A stretch of DNA of 61,899 nt from Teichococcus coralli (GTDB lineage: Bacteria > Pseudomonadota > Alphaproteobacteria > Acetobacterales > Acetobacteraceae): contig NZ_SNVJ01000008.1 of NCBI RefSeq assembly GCF_009829925.1, positions 164,925-226,823 of the forward strand. Direction: 5' to 3'. Each line of letters begins with the position of its first letter. Within the stretch, counting starts at the first letter, position 1. Below, one piece after another: positions 26,279 through 38,106 of the stretch. Under the pieces are notes generated by a model. The model was not told the DNA's origin and did no database searches. It was given only the letters and a program-made list of their open reading frames with translations. The translations under genes were made by a program, and so were the position numbers.

Positions 26279-26962
26279 TCAGATTGCGGCGGCGGAGTCG
26301 GGCGCGGTGAGGGCCGCCAGCACCATCCGCTGCGAGGCGGCGACCTGCTCGTGCATGATGGCGGCCGACCTCTCCGCGCGGCCGAGCGCCAGGGCCTCGA
26401 TCAGCGCATGGTGCTCATGCGCCATCTCTCCTGTCCGGTCGCGCGAGCGCAGGCCGAGCGCCAGCATCCGGCTGCTCTCGTCCAGCAGGCGGTCCACCTG
26501 CCGGGCCAGCCGGCCGTTGCCCGAAAGCTCGGCCACCGCGACATGGAAGGCCTTGTTGGCGTCGAGAAAGACGTGGGTGCTCTCTTCGTCCGCCGGCCGG
26601 TATCCGCAGGCGCAGACGGCGTCGAGCCGCCGCAGCGCCTCCGCGTCAACCCGCCCGGCGGCACGGCGCGCGGCCTCGGGTTCCAACAGCAGCCGCAGGC
26701 CGAAAACCTCGTGGATGTCGCGGATGGTCACCACCGATACCACCCAGCCGCGCCGCGGCACCGCCTGCACGAGCCCCTCCTCCGCCAGGCGGGCCAGCGC
26801 GGCGCGCACGGGCGCCTTGCCGAGCCCGAGCCGTTGGGACGCCGTGGCCTCGCTGAGCGTCTCGCCGGGCATCAGGCGGGTCATGATGATTTCCCGCCGC
26901 AAGGCGGTGACGGCCTGTTCCGTGAGGGAGGCGGGCACCTCGAGGGGGGTAGGCATCGACAT
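26279..26962 (-). CDS. GntR-family transcriptional regulator (FCD type)
   Basis: 227-residue regulator. Winged-helix domain: LTEQAVTALRREIIMTRLMPGETLSEATASQRLGLGKAPVRAALARLAEEGLVQAVPRRGWVV. The FCD ligand domain follows, with FGLRLLLEPEAARRAAGR, ANKAFHVAVAELSGNGRLAR and HEHHALIEALALG, whose His/Asp residues usually bind a metal and an acid effector. It heads an operon with the CDO-like gene. Start 26962 (MSMPTP) is favoured by AGGG upstream; 26956 is the alternative. Confidence 0.88.
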   Translation of the reverse strand: MSMPTPLEVPASLTEQAVTALRREIIMTRLMPGETLSEATASQRLGLGKAPVRAALARLAEEGLVQAVPRRGWVVSVVTIRDIHEVFGLRLLLEPEAARRAAGRVDAEALRRLDAVCACGYRPADEESTHVFLDANKAFHVAVAELSGNGRLARQVDRLLDESSRMLALGLRSRDRTGEMAHEHHALIEALALGRAERSAAIMHEQVAASQRMVLAALTAPDSAAAI

Positions 26963-27035
26963 GACAGAACACCCTAATGTCACTGACATGTCACACGCTA
27001 TTGCAGAGATCCCCGCATTGCAAGGCCTGACCCCC
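26956..27035 (-). promoter_or_regulatory. Promoter/operator region of the GntR-CDO operon
   Basis: On the minus strand TTGCAA and TAGCGT are spaced by 17 nt (about 26996-27024), a plausible promoter. Just downstream is the perfect palindrome TGACATGTCA (26984-26993), with related GACATGACA and GTGACATTAG copies nearer the start codon. The clustered GACA/TGTC half-sites look like an autoregulatory operator. Confidence 0.4.
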
Positions 27036-27064
27036 GCCCAGGTCCCGGCCGAGACCCCGGGCAC

Positions 27065-27089
27065 AAAAAAGGGCGGCCGAAGCCGCCCT
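27065..27089 (-). terminator. Intrinsic terminator of the polyprenyl synthase gene
   Basis: On the minus strand: stem GGGCGGC-TTCG-GCCGCCC followed directly by TTTTTT. It lies 30 nt after the polyprenyl diphosphate synthase stop codon. Confidence 0.9.
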
Positions 27090-27119
27090 CCCCCGCCCCG
27101 GCAAGGATGCCGCCACGTC

Positions 27120-28175
27120 TCAGCGGGCGCGGGCGACGCAGAACTCCACGATGCCGGCCAGCGCCTTCTTTTCCGGGCACTCCGCGAAGGGTGCCAGTCC
27201 GGCCAGGGCCAGGTCGCCATAGTGCCGGGCGCGGTCGATGGTGTCGGTGATGGTGTTGTGCCGGTGCATCAGCGAGAGGGCATGGGCGAGGTCCGCCTCC
27301 TCCTGCCGCTTCTCCTCCAGAACACGGCGCCAGAAGGCGCGCTCCGCCTCGTCGCCGCGGGCGAAGGCCAGGATCACCGGCAAGGTGATCTTGCCCTCGC
27401 GGAAATCGTCGCCCACCGTTTTGCCGAGGCGTTCCTGCTCGGCCGAGTAGTCCAGCGCGTCATCCACGAGCTGGAAGGCGATGCCGAGGTTGCGGCCATA
27501 GCTTTCCAGCGCTTCCGCCTCGCTGCGCGGCCGCTCGGCCACCACGGCGCCCACGCGGGTGGCGGCGGCGAACAGCGCGGCGGTCTTGCCCTCGATCACT
27601 TCCAGGTACTGCGCCTCGGTCGAGGCGGTATCGTTCTGGATGACCAGCTGCAGCACCTCGCCTTCGGCGATGGTGGCCGAGGCGGAGCAGAGGATGTCGA
27701 GCACCTCCAGTGAGCCGTCGGCCACCATCAGCTGGAAGGCGCGGGCGAACAGGAAGTCGCCCACCAGCACGCTGGCCTTGTTGCCGAAGATGGCGTTGGC
27801 GCTGGCCTGGCCGCGGCGGAGGTCGCTTTCATCCACCACGTCGTCATGCAGCAGCGTGGCGGTGTGGATGAACTCGACGCAGGCCGCGAGCCCGACATGC
27901 CGCTCGCCGCGATAGCCGCAGAGCCGGGCGGCCGCGAGCGTCAGCAGCGGGCGCAGCCGCTTGCCGCCGGCCGCGATCAAATGTGCCGCGAGCTGCGGGA
28001 TGAGTTGCACCGGGCTCTGCATCCGCGCGATGATCAGGCGGTTGCAGGCGTCCAGATCCTCCTGCACCAGGCCGACCAGGGCGGTCAGCGCGTCCTCGGC
28101 ATCGGGCCGCGGCGCGCCGTTGGCAGAAGGTTGAACATCGGGCGCGGTGCGCATCGGCGCAGCGGGAGAGTTCAC
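27120..28175 (-). CDS. Long-chain polyprenyl diphosphate synthase (ubiquinone side chain)
   Basis: 351-residue trans-prenyltransferase that extends FPP with IPP to an octa- to decaprenyl chain for ubiquinone. The first aspartate-rich motif is LLHDDVVDESDLRRG and the second is LVDDALDYS; GGKRLRPLL is the IPP-binding segment. Small residues ahead of the first DDxxD leave room for a long product; decaprenyl is expected for Acetobacteraceae, but chain length cannot be read reliably here (ddsA or ispB). The start is a GTG at 28175; ATG at 28154 is possible. It is divergent from the DUF2007 gene and ends at an intrinsic terminator. Confidence 0.93.
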   Translation of the reverse strand: MNSPAAPMRTAPDVQPSANGAPRPDAEDALTALVGLVQEDLDACNRLIIARMQSPVQLIPQLAAHLIAAGGKRLRPLLTLAAARLCGYRGERHVGLAACVEFIHTATLLHDDVVDESDLRRGQASANAIFGNKASVLVGDFLFARAFQLMVADGSLEVLDILCSASATIAEGEVLQLVIQNDTASTEAQYLEVIEGKTAALFAAATRVGAVVAERPRSEAEALESYGRNLGIAFQLVDDALDYSAEQERLGKTVGDDFREGKITLPVILAFARGDEAERAFWRRVLEEKRQEEADLAHALSLMHRHNTITDTIDRARHYGDLALAGLAPFAECPEKKALAGIVEFCVARAR

Positions 28176-28284
28176 GCGGCCATTGACCTCTGTGCTGGGG
28201 CGCGCACCATAGCCACCGGGGCATGGGGCAGCAAGGCGCCGGCCATCATGCCCCTTCCCTTCCCTTCAGGAGACCTCGCCCGCC

Positions 28285-28497
28285 ATGCGCGTGCTTGCCG
28301 AAAGCGCCGATCCGGTGCGCCTGTCCTTTCTGGCGGCGCTGCTGGCCGATGCCGGCATCGCCAGCCAGCAGCTCGACGCGCATGTCAGCGCGCTGCATGG
28401 CGGCATCGGCGTCTTCCCGCGCCGGCTGGCGGTCCGGCCGGAGGATTATGGTCGCGCCATGGCGGTGCTGCGGCAGGCGGGCGAAACGGCGCCGTGA
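28285..28497 (+). CDS. DUF2007 domain protein
   Basis: 70-residue protein matching the DUF2007 pattern: MRVLAESADPVRLSFLAALLADAGIASQQLDAHVSAL, then GVFPRRLAVRPEDYGRAMAVL. The family is described as a putative signal-transducing domain of PII-like size without proven function. AGGAG precedes the ATG. It overlaps the methyltransferase start (GTGA at 28494-28497), so the two are co-translated. Confidence 0.8.
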   Translation: MRVLAESADPVRLSFLAALLADAGIASQQLDAHVSALHGGIGVFPRRLAVRPEDYGRAMAVLRQAGETAP

Positions 28498-29246
28498 GCG
28501 AGGCACGGCTTGCGGACCTGACGGAGGATGCGCTGCTGGATGGCCGGGTGCGGCTGCGCCAGCCGCGACAGGGGCTCCGGGCGGGGCTCGACGCGGTTCT
28601 GCTGGCGGCCGGCATTCCCGCGCGTCCTGGTGAAACCGTGCTGGAAGGCGGATGCGGCACTGGCGCGGCCTTTCTGTGCCTGCTGGCGCGCGTGCCGGAG
28701 CTGCGTGTTGTCGCTGTTGAGCGCGATGCGGGCCTTGCCGAGCTGGCGCGCCACAACGCCACCCTGAACGGCCATGAGGGGCGCGTCACCGTGCTGACTG
28801 GCGACATCGCCGATCCCGCGCTTCGCCAGGCCCTGCCGCGGCTGCACCACGCTTTCGCCAACCCGCCTTACTGGCCCTCCGGAACCGAGCCGCCGGCCAC
28901 GCTCCGCGCCGATGCGACGCATGCCGGGCCGGGTCCCTCCCTGGCCCATTGGGCAGCGGCGCTGGCCGCCCCGCTGCGGCACCGCGGCAGCGTCACGCTT
29001 GTTCTTCCCGCCGCCCGCTTCGCCGAGGGTGCGGCGGCGCTGGGGCAGGCCGGTTGCGGCGAGATCGGACTCTTCCCGCTGTGGCCAAGGGCCGGCCAGG
29101 CGGCGCGGCGGGTGCTGCTGCGCGCCCGGCGCGGCGGACGCGGGCCTGACCGGATGGAGGGCGGCCTGGTGCTGCATGAGGGCCAGGGCTGGACGGAAGC
29201 GGCCGACGCGCTGCTGCGAGGCGGGGCCGAGTTGAAATGGGATTAA
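28494..29246 (+). CDS. tRNA1(Val) (adenine-N6)-methyltransferase-like protein
   Basis: 250-residue class I SAM methyltransferase of the TrmN6/YfiC type. It has RLRQPRQGLRAGLDAVLLAA (family N-terminal motif), the SAM loop VLEGGCGTGAAFLCLL, and the amino-methyltransferase motif FANPPYWPSG (NPPY). By family it methylates N6 of adenosine next to the tRNA anticodon. It begins at GTG 28494, overlapping the DUF2007 stop. Such a short gene pair behind a polyprenyl synthase is common in alphaproteobacteria. Confidence 0.85.
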   Translation: MSEARLADLTEDALLDGRVRLRQPRQGLRAGLDAVLLAAGIPARPGETVLEGGCGTGAAFLCLLARVPELRVVAVERDAGLAELARHNATLNGHEGRVTVLTGDIADPALRQALPRLHHAFANPPYWPSGTEPPATLRADATHAGPGPSLAHWAAALAAPLRHRGSVTLVLPAARFAEGAAALGQAGCGEIGLFPLWPRAGQAARRVLLRARRGGRGPDRMEGGLVLHEGQGWTEAADALLRGGAELKWD

Positions 29247-29321
29247 CGGTGGTAAACGTGGAGTGTCGCCGCTACTGGTGATCCCCGAGACCTGCGCGAC
29301 GAGTTGACGAGCTGTACCGCC

Positions 29322-31733
29322 ATGAGCAACGACTTCAGCGACACGCTTGACAGCGACGGAACCCTGGCCGATCCGGACGCGCTGCTCGCCCAGGCGGACC
29401 AGAAGCGGACCGCGCGCGACTGGACGGGGGCGGCGGAACTCTATGCCGCCTTTGTCGGCCAGCGGCCTGATGCCTGGCCGATCATCGTGCAGCAGGGCCA
29501 TTGCCTGAAGGAATCCGGCCAGCCGGCCGAGGCGCTGGCACGTTACCTCGCCGCCGAGGCGCTGGCGCCTGAGGACGCCGATCTGCAACTTCAGATCGGC
29601 CACGCCCACAAGATTCTCGGCGAGCTGCACAAGGCGGCGCTGGCCTACGCGCGCGCCGTGGCGCTCGATCCGGGCAACGCCAACGCCTGGCGCGAAGCTT
29701 CGGCGACCTCCGAATGGCTGACGCTGCATGCTCCGCGCCCTGGCGGCGAGGCGCTGGATGCGGAACCCGAGGAGCCGCTGGACGCCGCCATCAACGACTT
29801 CCCGCCCCCGGACGATCTGAGCGCCTACGGACCGGAAGCGGCCACGGATATGCCGGAAGACGCGGCGCTGCTGACCCTCGCGGTTCCTCCCGCACCCGAA
29901 GCGGAGGCAATGGCCGCGCCGGCAGCCCCGGAATCGGCAGGAACGAGGCTCCAGCTTGTTCTCGACGTCACCGACCTGCTCGACTACTTCAACGGCGCGC
30001 GCACACCGACGGGCATCCAGCGCGTTCAGATGGGCATTGTCAGCCGTGCCCTTTCCGAATCCGCCGATGCGGAGGCGGAACTCCGCTTCGCCGCCTATGA
30101 TCCGGCCGATCTGGCCTGGCATCCGGTGGATGGGGCGGGCTTCACCGCGCTTGTCGCGCTGTCGGCGGGCGGTTCCGATCCCGAGGAGCCGGCCTGGGTC
30201 AAGGCGCGCGACAGCCTCTCCCGGAAGGTGGCCACGGCTCCGGCCTTCGACTTCGCGCCGGGCGCCGTGCTGCTCAATCTCGGCAACTCCTGGGGCTTTC
30301 CGGACTACTTCCGCGCCTTGCGCGCAGTCCAGCAGAGCCAGGGCGTGCGCTACATCCCCTTCGTGCACGATTGCGTTCCACTGATCGTGCCCGAGCACTG
30401 CCTGCTGACGCTCGTGCAGGACTACGCGCGCTGGTTCGGCGCGCTCGGCCTGCATGCTCATGGCCTGCTCTGCAATTCCGAGAACACGCTGCGCGACGCG
30501 CGCCAGCAGCTCGGCCGCCTTCTTCCGGCGCTCGACCTCCCGGCCCGCGTCATCCGGCTGGACGCGGATCCCCGCGGCGTGGCGGCGCCCACGGGCAGCA
30601 CCACCCTGAGCGCCCTTCGCGCGCTGCGCCCCGGCGAATCCTTCGCCCTCTTCGTGGCCACGATCGAGAGCCGCAAGGACCACCTGCTGGTCTTCAACGC
30701 CTGGCTGCAGCTGCTGCGGCGGCATGGCGCGGCAAAGGTTCCGCGCCTGGTCTGCGTCGGCAAGGAGGGCTGGCATGCCGAGGCGGCGCTGAACCTGTTG
30801 CGCAACGCGCCGGAACTGCAGCGCCACGTGGTGCTGCTTCCGCGCGTTTCCGACCTGGAGCTGGCCGCCCTCTACGAGCGTTGCGCCTTCACGGTCTACA
30901 ACAGCTACTACGAGGGCTGGGGCCTGCCGATCACCGAGGCCATGGCGCATGGCAAGGTGGCCGTGACCCCCCGCCATTCGGCGCTGGTGGAAGCCGGCGG
31001 GGAGGCGGCGGTCTACTTCACGCCGCAGAGCCTGCCGGACCTGCAGGAGAAGCTGGAGCGCGTGATCCTCGACAGGGAGTTCCGCGCTGCCCAGGAGGCG
31101 GTGGTCCGCGACAAGGGCAAGCCGCGCAGCTGGAGCGCGGTGAAGGACGAGATCTTCGCGGCCGTGTCGGCGCTGGCCCGGGAGCCTGCCCGCCCGGTGG
31201 AGCAGCGCGCGACCCTGCGGCTCGGCCAGCATTATCGTGCCCGTCGCATGATGCGCACCCGGCCGGATCTGCAGTCGGCGCTGGCCGATGCGGTGCGGGA
31301 TGGCCCACACTGGTATCCCGCCGAGGAGTGGGGCGTCTGGACCAAGGGCGGCACGGCAACCCTGCGCCTGCCCCTACCGGAGGGTGCCGCCGACGCGCCG
31401 CTTCGCCTCTATCTCCAGCTGCGTCCGCCCCCGGTGGAGGCCAGCATCGTGGTGCGCTGCACGGCGGCCGAAAACACCTTCTCCCAGTTCGAGCTGGATC
31501 TGGAGACAGGGCGCGACAGCACCTTCATGCTCGACCTGCCGCCTGCCGGCGCCGCGAACATCCTCCAGGTGGAGCTGGACAGCGGCAGCGGCACCGACCT
31601 GGCCGCGATGAGCCTGCCCGACCCCCGCTGCATCGGCACCGGGCTGCTCGGCTTCATGATCTGCCGCCAGGATGACCATGCGGCTCGCCTGGCCTTCCTT
31701 GAGCAGCAGAGCTTCTGCCAGCCGACAGCGTGA
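29322..31733 (+). CDS. TPR-containing glycosyltransferase (GT4-like)
   Basis: 803-residue cytoplasmic protein with three parts. Residues about 15-135 are TPR-like helical pairs (TARDWTGAAELYAAFVGQRPD, GQPAEALARYLAAEALAPEDADLQLQIG, GELHKAALAYARAVALDPGNANAW). An acidic linker follows. Residues about 210-620 form a GT-B glycosyltransferase with LDVTDLLDYFNGARTPTGIQRVQ, the acceptor/donor segments ATIESRKDHLLVFNAW and CVGKEGW, and the E-x7-E motif YEGWGLPITEAMAHGK. The C-terminal roughly 130 residues are beta-rich with no recognised domain. It may glycosylate a surface polysaccharide; no polysaccharide cluster is adjacent. ATG 29322 is used although its ribosome site is weak. Confidence 0.85.
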   Translation: MSNDFSDTLDSDGTLADPDALLAQADQKRTARDWTGAAELYAAFVGQRPDAWPIIVQQGHCLKESGQPAEALARYLAAEALAPEDADLQLQIGHAHKILGELHKAALAYARAVALDPGNANAWREASATSEWLTLHAPRPGGEALDAEPEEPLDAAINDFPPPDDLSAYGPEAATDMPEDAALLTLAVPPAPEAEAMAAPAAPESAGTRLQLVLDVTDLLDYFNGARTPTGIQRVQMGIVSRALSESADAEAELRFAAYDPADLAWHPVDGAGFTALVALSAGGSDPEEPAWVKARDSLSRKVATAPAFDFAPGAVLLNLGNSWGFPDYFRALRAVQQSQGVRYIPFVHDCVPLIVPEHCLLTLVQDYARWFGALGLHAHGLLCNSENTLRDARQQLGRLLPALDLPARVIRLDADPRGVAAPTGSTTLSALRALRPGESFALFVATIESRKDHLLVFNAWLQLLRRHGAAKVPRLVCVGKEGWHAEAALNLLRNAPELQRHVVLLPRVSDLELAALYERCAFTVYNSYYEGWGLPITEAMAHGKVAVTPRHSALVEAGGEAAVYFTPQSLPDLQEKLERVILDREFRAAQEAVVRDKGKPRSWSAVKDEIFAAVSALAREPARPVEQRATLRLGQHYRARRMMRTRPDLQSALADAVRDGPHWYPAEEWGVWTKGGTATLRLPLPEGAADAPLRLYLQLRPPPVEASIVVRCTAAENTFSQFELDLETGRDSTFMLDLPPAGAANILQVELDSGSGTDLAAMSLPDPRCIGTGLLGFMICRQDDHAARLAFLEQQSFCQPTA

Positions 31734-31751
31734 CATGGCGGCAGCCCGCCT

Positions 31752-32862
31752 TCAAACGCGGGCGATCCGCCGGTGGCGTGCCAGCACCTCCCGCACGGCT
31801 GCCAGATCGATGGCCTCGACGCGCCGCCGGCGGCGGGTGACCGGATCGCGACTCTCGACGGTGACGGCCATCAGCAGCGAGTTCAGCACCGCCTCCTCCA
31901 CCGCCTCGGCGGCGGCGACGAAGAGCGGCGACATGCGCTCGTTCGGCCAGTCGGCGATGCTTGGGCGGCCACGGCGCACCTCCGGATGGGTCGAGAAGGC
32001 GATGGCGTAGTCGCCCGAACCGTCGGAAAAGGCGGCGCCGGTGCGGGCCAGCCCCGCCATCGCCCGCAGCGCCAGGCGGGAAAGGTTGCGGTCGGAGAGC
32101 GGCGCGTCGGTGGCGAGGACCACCATGACCGAGCCGTCCGCGTCGCCGCCGGAATCCCCCTGCTCGCTGTGCTCGCGCAGGTAGAAGCGGCCAAGCTCGC
32201 GGCCGACGGGAACGCCGTCCATCAGCAGGGCGCCGCCGTAGTTGCTCTGCACCAGCGCGCCCAGGGTGAAGCCGCCGAGCCCCGGGGGCAGCAGGCGCGA
32301 GGCGGTGCCGATGCCGCCCTTCCAGCCGAAGGCCACCGTGCCCGTGCCGGCGCCGACGCTGCCCTCCGCCACGGTGCCGGAGGCGGCTTGCTCCAGCGCG
32401 GCCAGGACGTCCTCGCCGGTGATGCCGCGGCCGCGGATGTCGTTCAGCTTGCCGTCGTTGGTCTCGCCGACGAAGGCGTTGACGGAGCGGACGTCCTCGT
32501 TGCCGGGCTGGGTGAGGGTCCAGTCCACCACCGCCTCCAGCGCGCGGCCGACGGCCAGGGTGTTGGCCAGGACGATGGGGGATTCGAGTTCGCCGAGTTC
32601 CTGCACCTGGGTGGCGCCGGCCAGCTTGCCAAAGCCGTTCATCACGGCGAGGCCGGCTGGGACGCGGTCGCGGAACAGGTTGCCGGCATGGGGGCGGATG
32701 GCGGTGACGCCCGTCCGGACCGCCTCGCCCTCGATGCGGGTGACCTGGCCGACCAGCACGCCCGCGACGTCGGTGATGGCGTTCAGCGACCCGGGCGCGA
32801 ACTGCCCGGGCCGCAGCCCCAGGTCGCGGGCGCGGCAGCGCGCCCCCGCCCGGATGTCCGGC

Positions 32863-32873
<11 letters not shown>
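31752..32873 (-). CDS. P1 family peptidase (DmpA/L-aminopeptidase type)
   Basis: 373-residue self-processing N-terminal nucleophile hydrolase. [32 protein letters not shown] is the family start, and [16 protein letters not shown] contains the Gly-Ser autocleavage site whose Ser becomes the nucleophile. These enzymes remove N-terminal D- or L-residues or act on beta-peptides. The only start codon compatible with a full N-terminus is TTG at 32873, lying inside the end of alaS and overlapping it by 11 bases; no ATG or GTG is available before the conserved region. No clear ribosome site is seen, so translation is probably coupled to alaS. Confidence 0.82.
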
Positions 32874-35508
<2,635 letters not shown>

Positions 35509-35611
35509 GTGCTTCGGCTCTTGTCCTCGCGGGAACGCGCCCGCCCCCCTTAGCCCGGCGCGGGGTGGGGCGTCGAGAGGCGCGGGGCGCGCGGCTCCGG
35601 GCATGGCCGCT

Positions 35612-36073
35612 TCAGGGCCAGGCCAGGCGGACGAGGCAGGGGATGCGGCGGCGCCCCGCGGCCGATGCGGCGAGGGACCGGGCAGAGCGGAGGCCGTCCC
35701 GCAGGACGCGGAGGCCGTTTCGGGCGTCGAGCAGCAGGGCCGGAAGCGCCCGGGCGAGGGTTTCGGACAAGAGCGGGTCCGGCAGGAGCCAGGGCGGGCC
35801 GTTGAGGGCGGTGCGCAGGCCGAGGCGGCGGATCAGCAGCAGCAAGGGCATGCCGCCGAGGCGCGTGGCGCGGCAGATGGCATATTCGATCTGGCGCAGG
35901 GGGTGGCCGGGGGCGAGATCGGTCCGAGCCAGCATTTCGGGCAGGCGGTGCCACAGGCCGGCATGCGTCAAGTGGCGGAAGAAGCGGGAGACCGTGTCAG
36001 GCTTGCCGTGGCGCTCCGGCAGGAGGCGCCAGGGGTCGCCGGCGGTCTGGGCGAGGTGGAAGATGGCGTCCAT
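35612..36073 (-). CDS. DUF4096-like transposase N-terminal domain protein (possible remnant)
   Basis: 153 residues from ATG 36073. [49 protein letters not shown] resembles the DUF4096 N-terminal domain of IS5-family transposases (LDAIFWVLRTGAPWRDLPE...-type). The matching pattern continues in frame upstream of the ATG (GISALLPHVLPQAPEGRRSTDLRAR, back to about 36150), where there is no ATG, GTG or TTG, so the natural 5' end seems lost. No DDE catalytic domain follows; the remaining 80 residues are Leu/Arg-rich and unrecognised. It is either a decayed insertion-sequence fragment or a domesticated small protein. Confidence 0.45.
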   Translation of the reverse strand: MDAIFHLAQTAGDPWRLLPERHGKPDTVSRFFRHLTHAGLWHRLPEMLARTDLAPGHPLRQIEYAICRATRLGGMPLLLLIRRLGLRTALNGPPWLLPDPLLSETLARALPALLLDARNGLRVLRDGLRSARSLAASAAGRRRIPCLVRLAWP

Positions 36074-36221
36074 GCGGGCGCGGAGGTCGGTGCTGCGGCG
36101 GCCCTCCGGAGCTTGCGGCAGGACATGGGGGAGAAGTGCGGAGATGCCCGTGACGCCGGCGGTCGAAGCGCGATCCCTGCCCCCCCCTGCGGCGTGACTC
36201 AGGCGGCGCTATACTCGCCGC

Positions 36222-37637
36222 ATGCCCCCTCGCCGTCCCGCCCCCGCCGCACCGACCGCCGACCTGTTCGGAGCCTCCGCGCCGCCGCCGGAGCCGTGCC
36301 ACGCCGAGGGTCCGGCTCCGGATCGGCCCTTGGCCGACCGGCTCCGGCCGCGATCGCTGGACGAGGTGGTGGGGCAGGACCACCTGCTGGGGTCGCAGGG
36401 CACCATCACGCGGATGCTGGAGCGGGACGCGCTGGCCTCGCTGATCCTGTGGGGGCCGCCGGGCGTGGGCAAGACCACCATCGCCCGGCTGCTGGCGGAG
36501 GCGGCGGGGCTGCGCTTCGCCGCGCTCTCGGCGGTGTTCTCGGGCGTGGCGGACCTCAAGCGGGCTTTCGACGAGGCGCGCGCGCGGCGGCAGGCCGGCC
36601 CACAAGGGGAAGGTCGGGGCACGCTGCTCTTCGTGGACGAGATCCACCGCTTCAACCGCGCGCAGCAGGACGGCTTCCTGCCGGTGGTCGAGGACGGGAC
36701 CGTCACGCTGGTGGGCGCGACGACGGAGAACCCCTCCTTCGCGCTGAACGGCGCGCTGCTCTCGCGCTGCCAGGTGATGGTGCTGAAGCGGCTGGACGAC
36801 GCGGCGCTGGAGAAGCTGCTCGCCCGCGCCGAGGAGGAAGGCGGGCGTCCGCTGCCGGTGGACATCGCCGCCCGCGCCGTGCTGCGCGCCATGGCGGACG
36901 GCGACGGGCGCTACCTGCTGAACATGGCCGAGCAGCTTCTCGCCCTGCCGGAGGGAGGCGAGGCGCTGGACCCGGCCGGGCTTTCCGCCCTGCTGGCCAA
37001 GCGCGCCGCGCTCTACGACAAGGATCGGGAGGAGCACTACAACCTCATTTCGGCACTCCATAAGTCGCTGCGCGGCAGCGACCCGGACGCCGCGCTCTAC
37101 TGGTTCGCGCGGATGCTGGAGGGCGGCGAGGACCCGCGTTACATCGCCCGGCGGCTGACCCGTTTCGCGGCCGAGGATGTCGGGCTGGCCGATCCGACCG
37201 CCCTGCCCGCCGCCATCGCCGCCTGGGAGACCTATGAGCGGCTGGGCTCGCCCGAGGGGGAGCTGGCGCTGGCGCAGCTTGTGGTGCATCTCGGCACCGC
37301 GCCGAAGTCGAACGCCGTCTATGTCGCCTACAACGAGGCGCGGCGGGCGGCGAAGGGAACCGGCAGCCTGATGCCGCCGGCGCACATCCTGAACGCGCCG
37401 ACCAAGCTGATGAAGCAGCTCGGCTACGGCTCGGGCTACGCCTATGACCACCAGGAGGACGAGGCCTTCAGCGGGCAGAACTACTTCCCGGAAGGAATGG
37501 CGCGGCAGCAGTTCTACCGCCCCGCCGGCCGTGGCGCCGAGGCGCGCATCCTGGAGCGGCTGGAACGCTGGGCCGAGTTGCGCGAGAAGCGCGGCGGCGG
37601 CGGGCGCGGCGACCGGCGGATGAAGGAGCGGGAATGA
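36222..37637 (+). CDS. rarA: Replication-associated recombination protein A (RarA/MgsA)
   Basis: 471-residue AAA+ clamp-loader-like ATPase acting at stalled replication forks. Motifs: LADRLRPRSLDEVVGQDHLLG, Walker A WGPPGVGKTTIARLLA, Walker B LLFVDEIHRFNRAQQD, sensor 1 LVGATTENPSFALN, then the C-terminal tetramerisation part (ALHKSLRGSDPDAALYW, ARRLTRFAAEDVGLADP). A TATACT box lies 7 nt before the ATG, so the mRNA may have a very short leader. crcB follows with a four-base overlap. Confidence 0.96.
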   Translation: MPPRRPAPAAPTADLFGASAPPPEPCHAEGPAPDRPLADRLRPRSLDEVVGQDHLLGSQGTITRMLERDALASLILWGPPGVGKTTIARLLAEAAGLRFAALSAVFSGVADLKRAFDEARARRQAGPQGEGRGTLLFVDEIHRFNRAQQDGFLPVVEDGTVTLVGATTENPSFALNGALLSRCQVMVLKRLDDAALEKLLARAEEEGGRPLPVDIAARAVLRAMADGDGRYLLNMAEQLLALPEGGEALDPAGLSALLAKRAALYDKDREEHYNLISALHKSLRGSDPDAALYWFARMLEGGEDPRYIARRLTRFAAEDVGLADPTALPAAIAAWETYERLGSPEGELALAQLVVHLGTAPKSNAVYVAYNEARRAAKGTGSLMPPAHILNAPTKLMKQLGYGSGYAYDHQEDEAFSGQNYFPEGMARQQFYRPAGRGAEARILERLERWAELREKRGGGGRGDRRMKERE

Positions 37638-38020
37638 ACGGGTTTTCGCCGGGGCTGCTGGCCCTGGTCGCGCTGGGGGGTGCCGCAGGGTCGGTGCTGC
37701 GCTATTCGGTGGGGCTGTGGTGCACCGCCTGGCTCGGCACCGCCCTGCCCTGGGGCACGCTGGCGGTGAACGTGATCGGCAGCGGGCTGATCGGCATCCT
37801 GGGCGGCGCCATGCTGGGCGGGCTGCCGCTGCCGAACGAGCTGCGGCTGCTGGCCATCACCGGGTTCCTCGGTGGCTTCACCACCTTCTCGGCCTTCTCG
37901 CTCGACGTGGGCGTGCTCTGGGCGCGCTCGCCGGCCTGGGGCATCGGCTACCTGCTGGCGACCGTGCTGCTGGGGCTCGGCGCCTTCGCGCTCTGCTTCA
38001 CCCTGGCGCGCCGCTTCTGA
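37634..38020 (+). CDS. crcB: Fluoride ion channel CrcB
   Basis: 128-residue protein with four membrane helices, half of a dual-topology fluoride exporter. The signatures GGAAGSVLRYSVGLW near the N-terminus, TLAVNVIGSGLIGIL and GFLGGFTTFSAFSLDV are all present, including the Phe-box and the Asn of the pore. ATGA overlap with rarA excludes a fluoride riboswitch directly upstream. Confidence 0.96.
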   Translation: MNGFSPGLLALVALGGAAGSVLRYSVGLWCTAWLGTALPWGTLAVNVIGSGLIGILGGAMLGGLPLPNELRLLAITGFLGGFTTFSAFSLDVGVLWARSPAWGIGYLLATVLLGLGAFALCFTLARRF

Positions 38021-38106
38021 GGCGGGCCGCGGCGCTCCGGCATTCCAGGGTCGAGCGCGGCCGCCTCCCCTGCTAGAAGCGCCTTCGCACGAGGTTTGAG
38101 ACTGCC

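Noticed and set aside
28446..31310. 954-codon minus-strand frame opposite the methyltransferase and glycosyltransferase
   Set aside because: Long only because of GC bias; no recognisable motif, while the plus-strand genes have clear catalytic motifs.
37560..37634. Fluoride riboswitch ahead of crcB
   Set aside because: crcB starts inside the rarA stop (ATGA), leaving no leader for a riboswitch.
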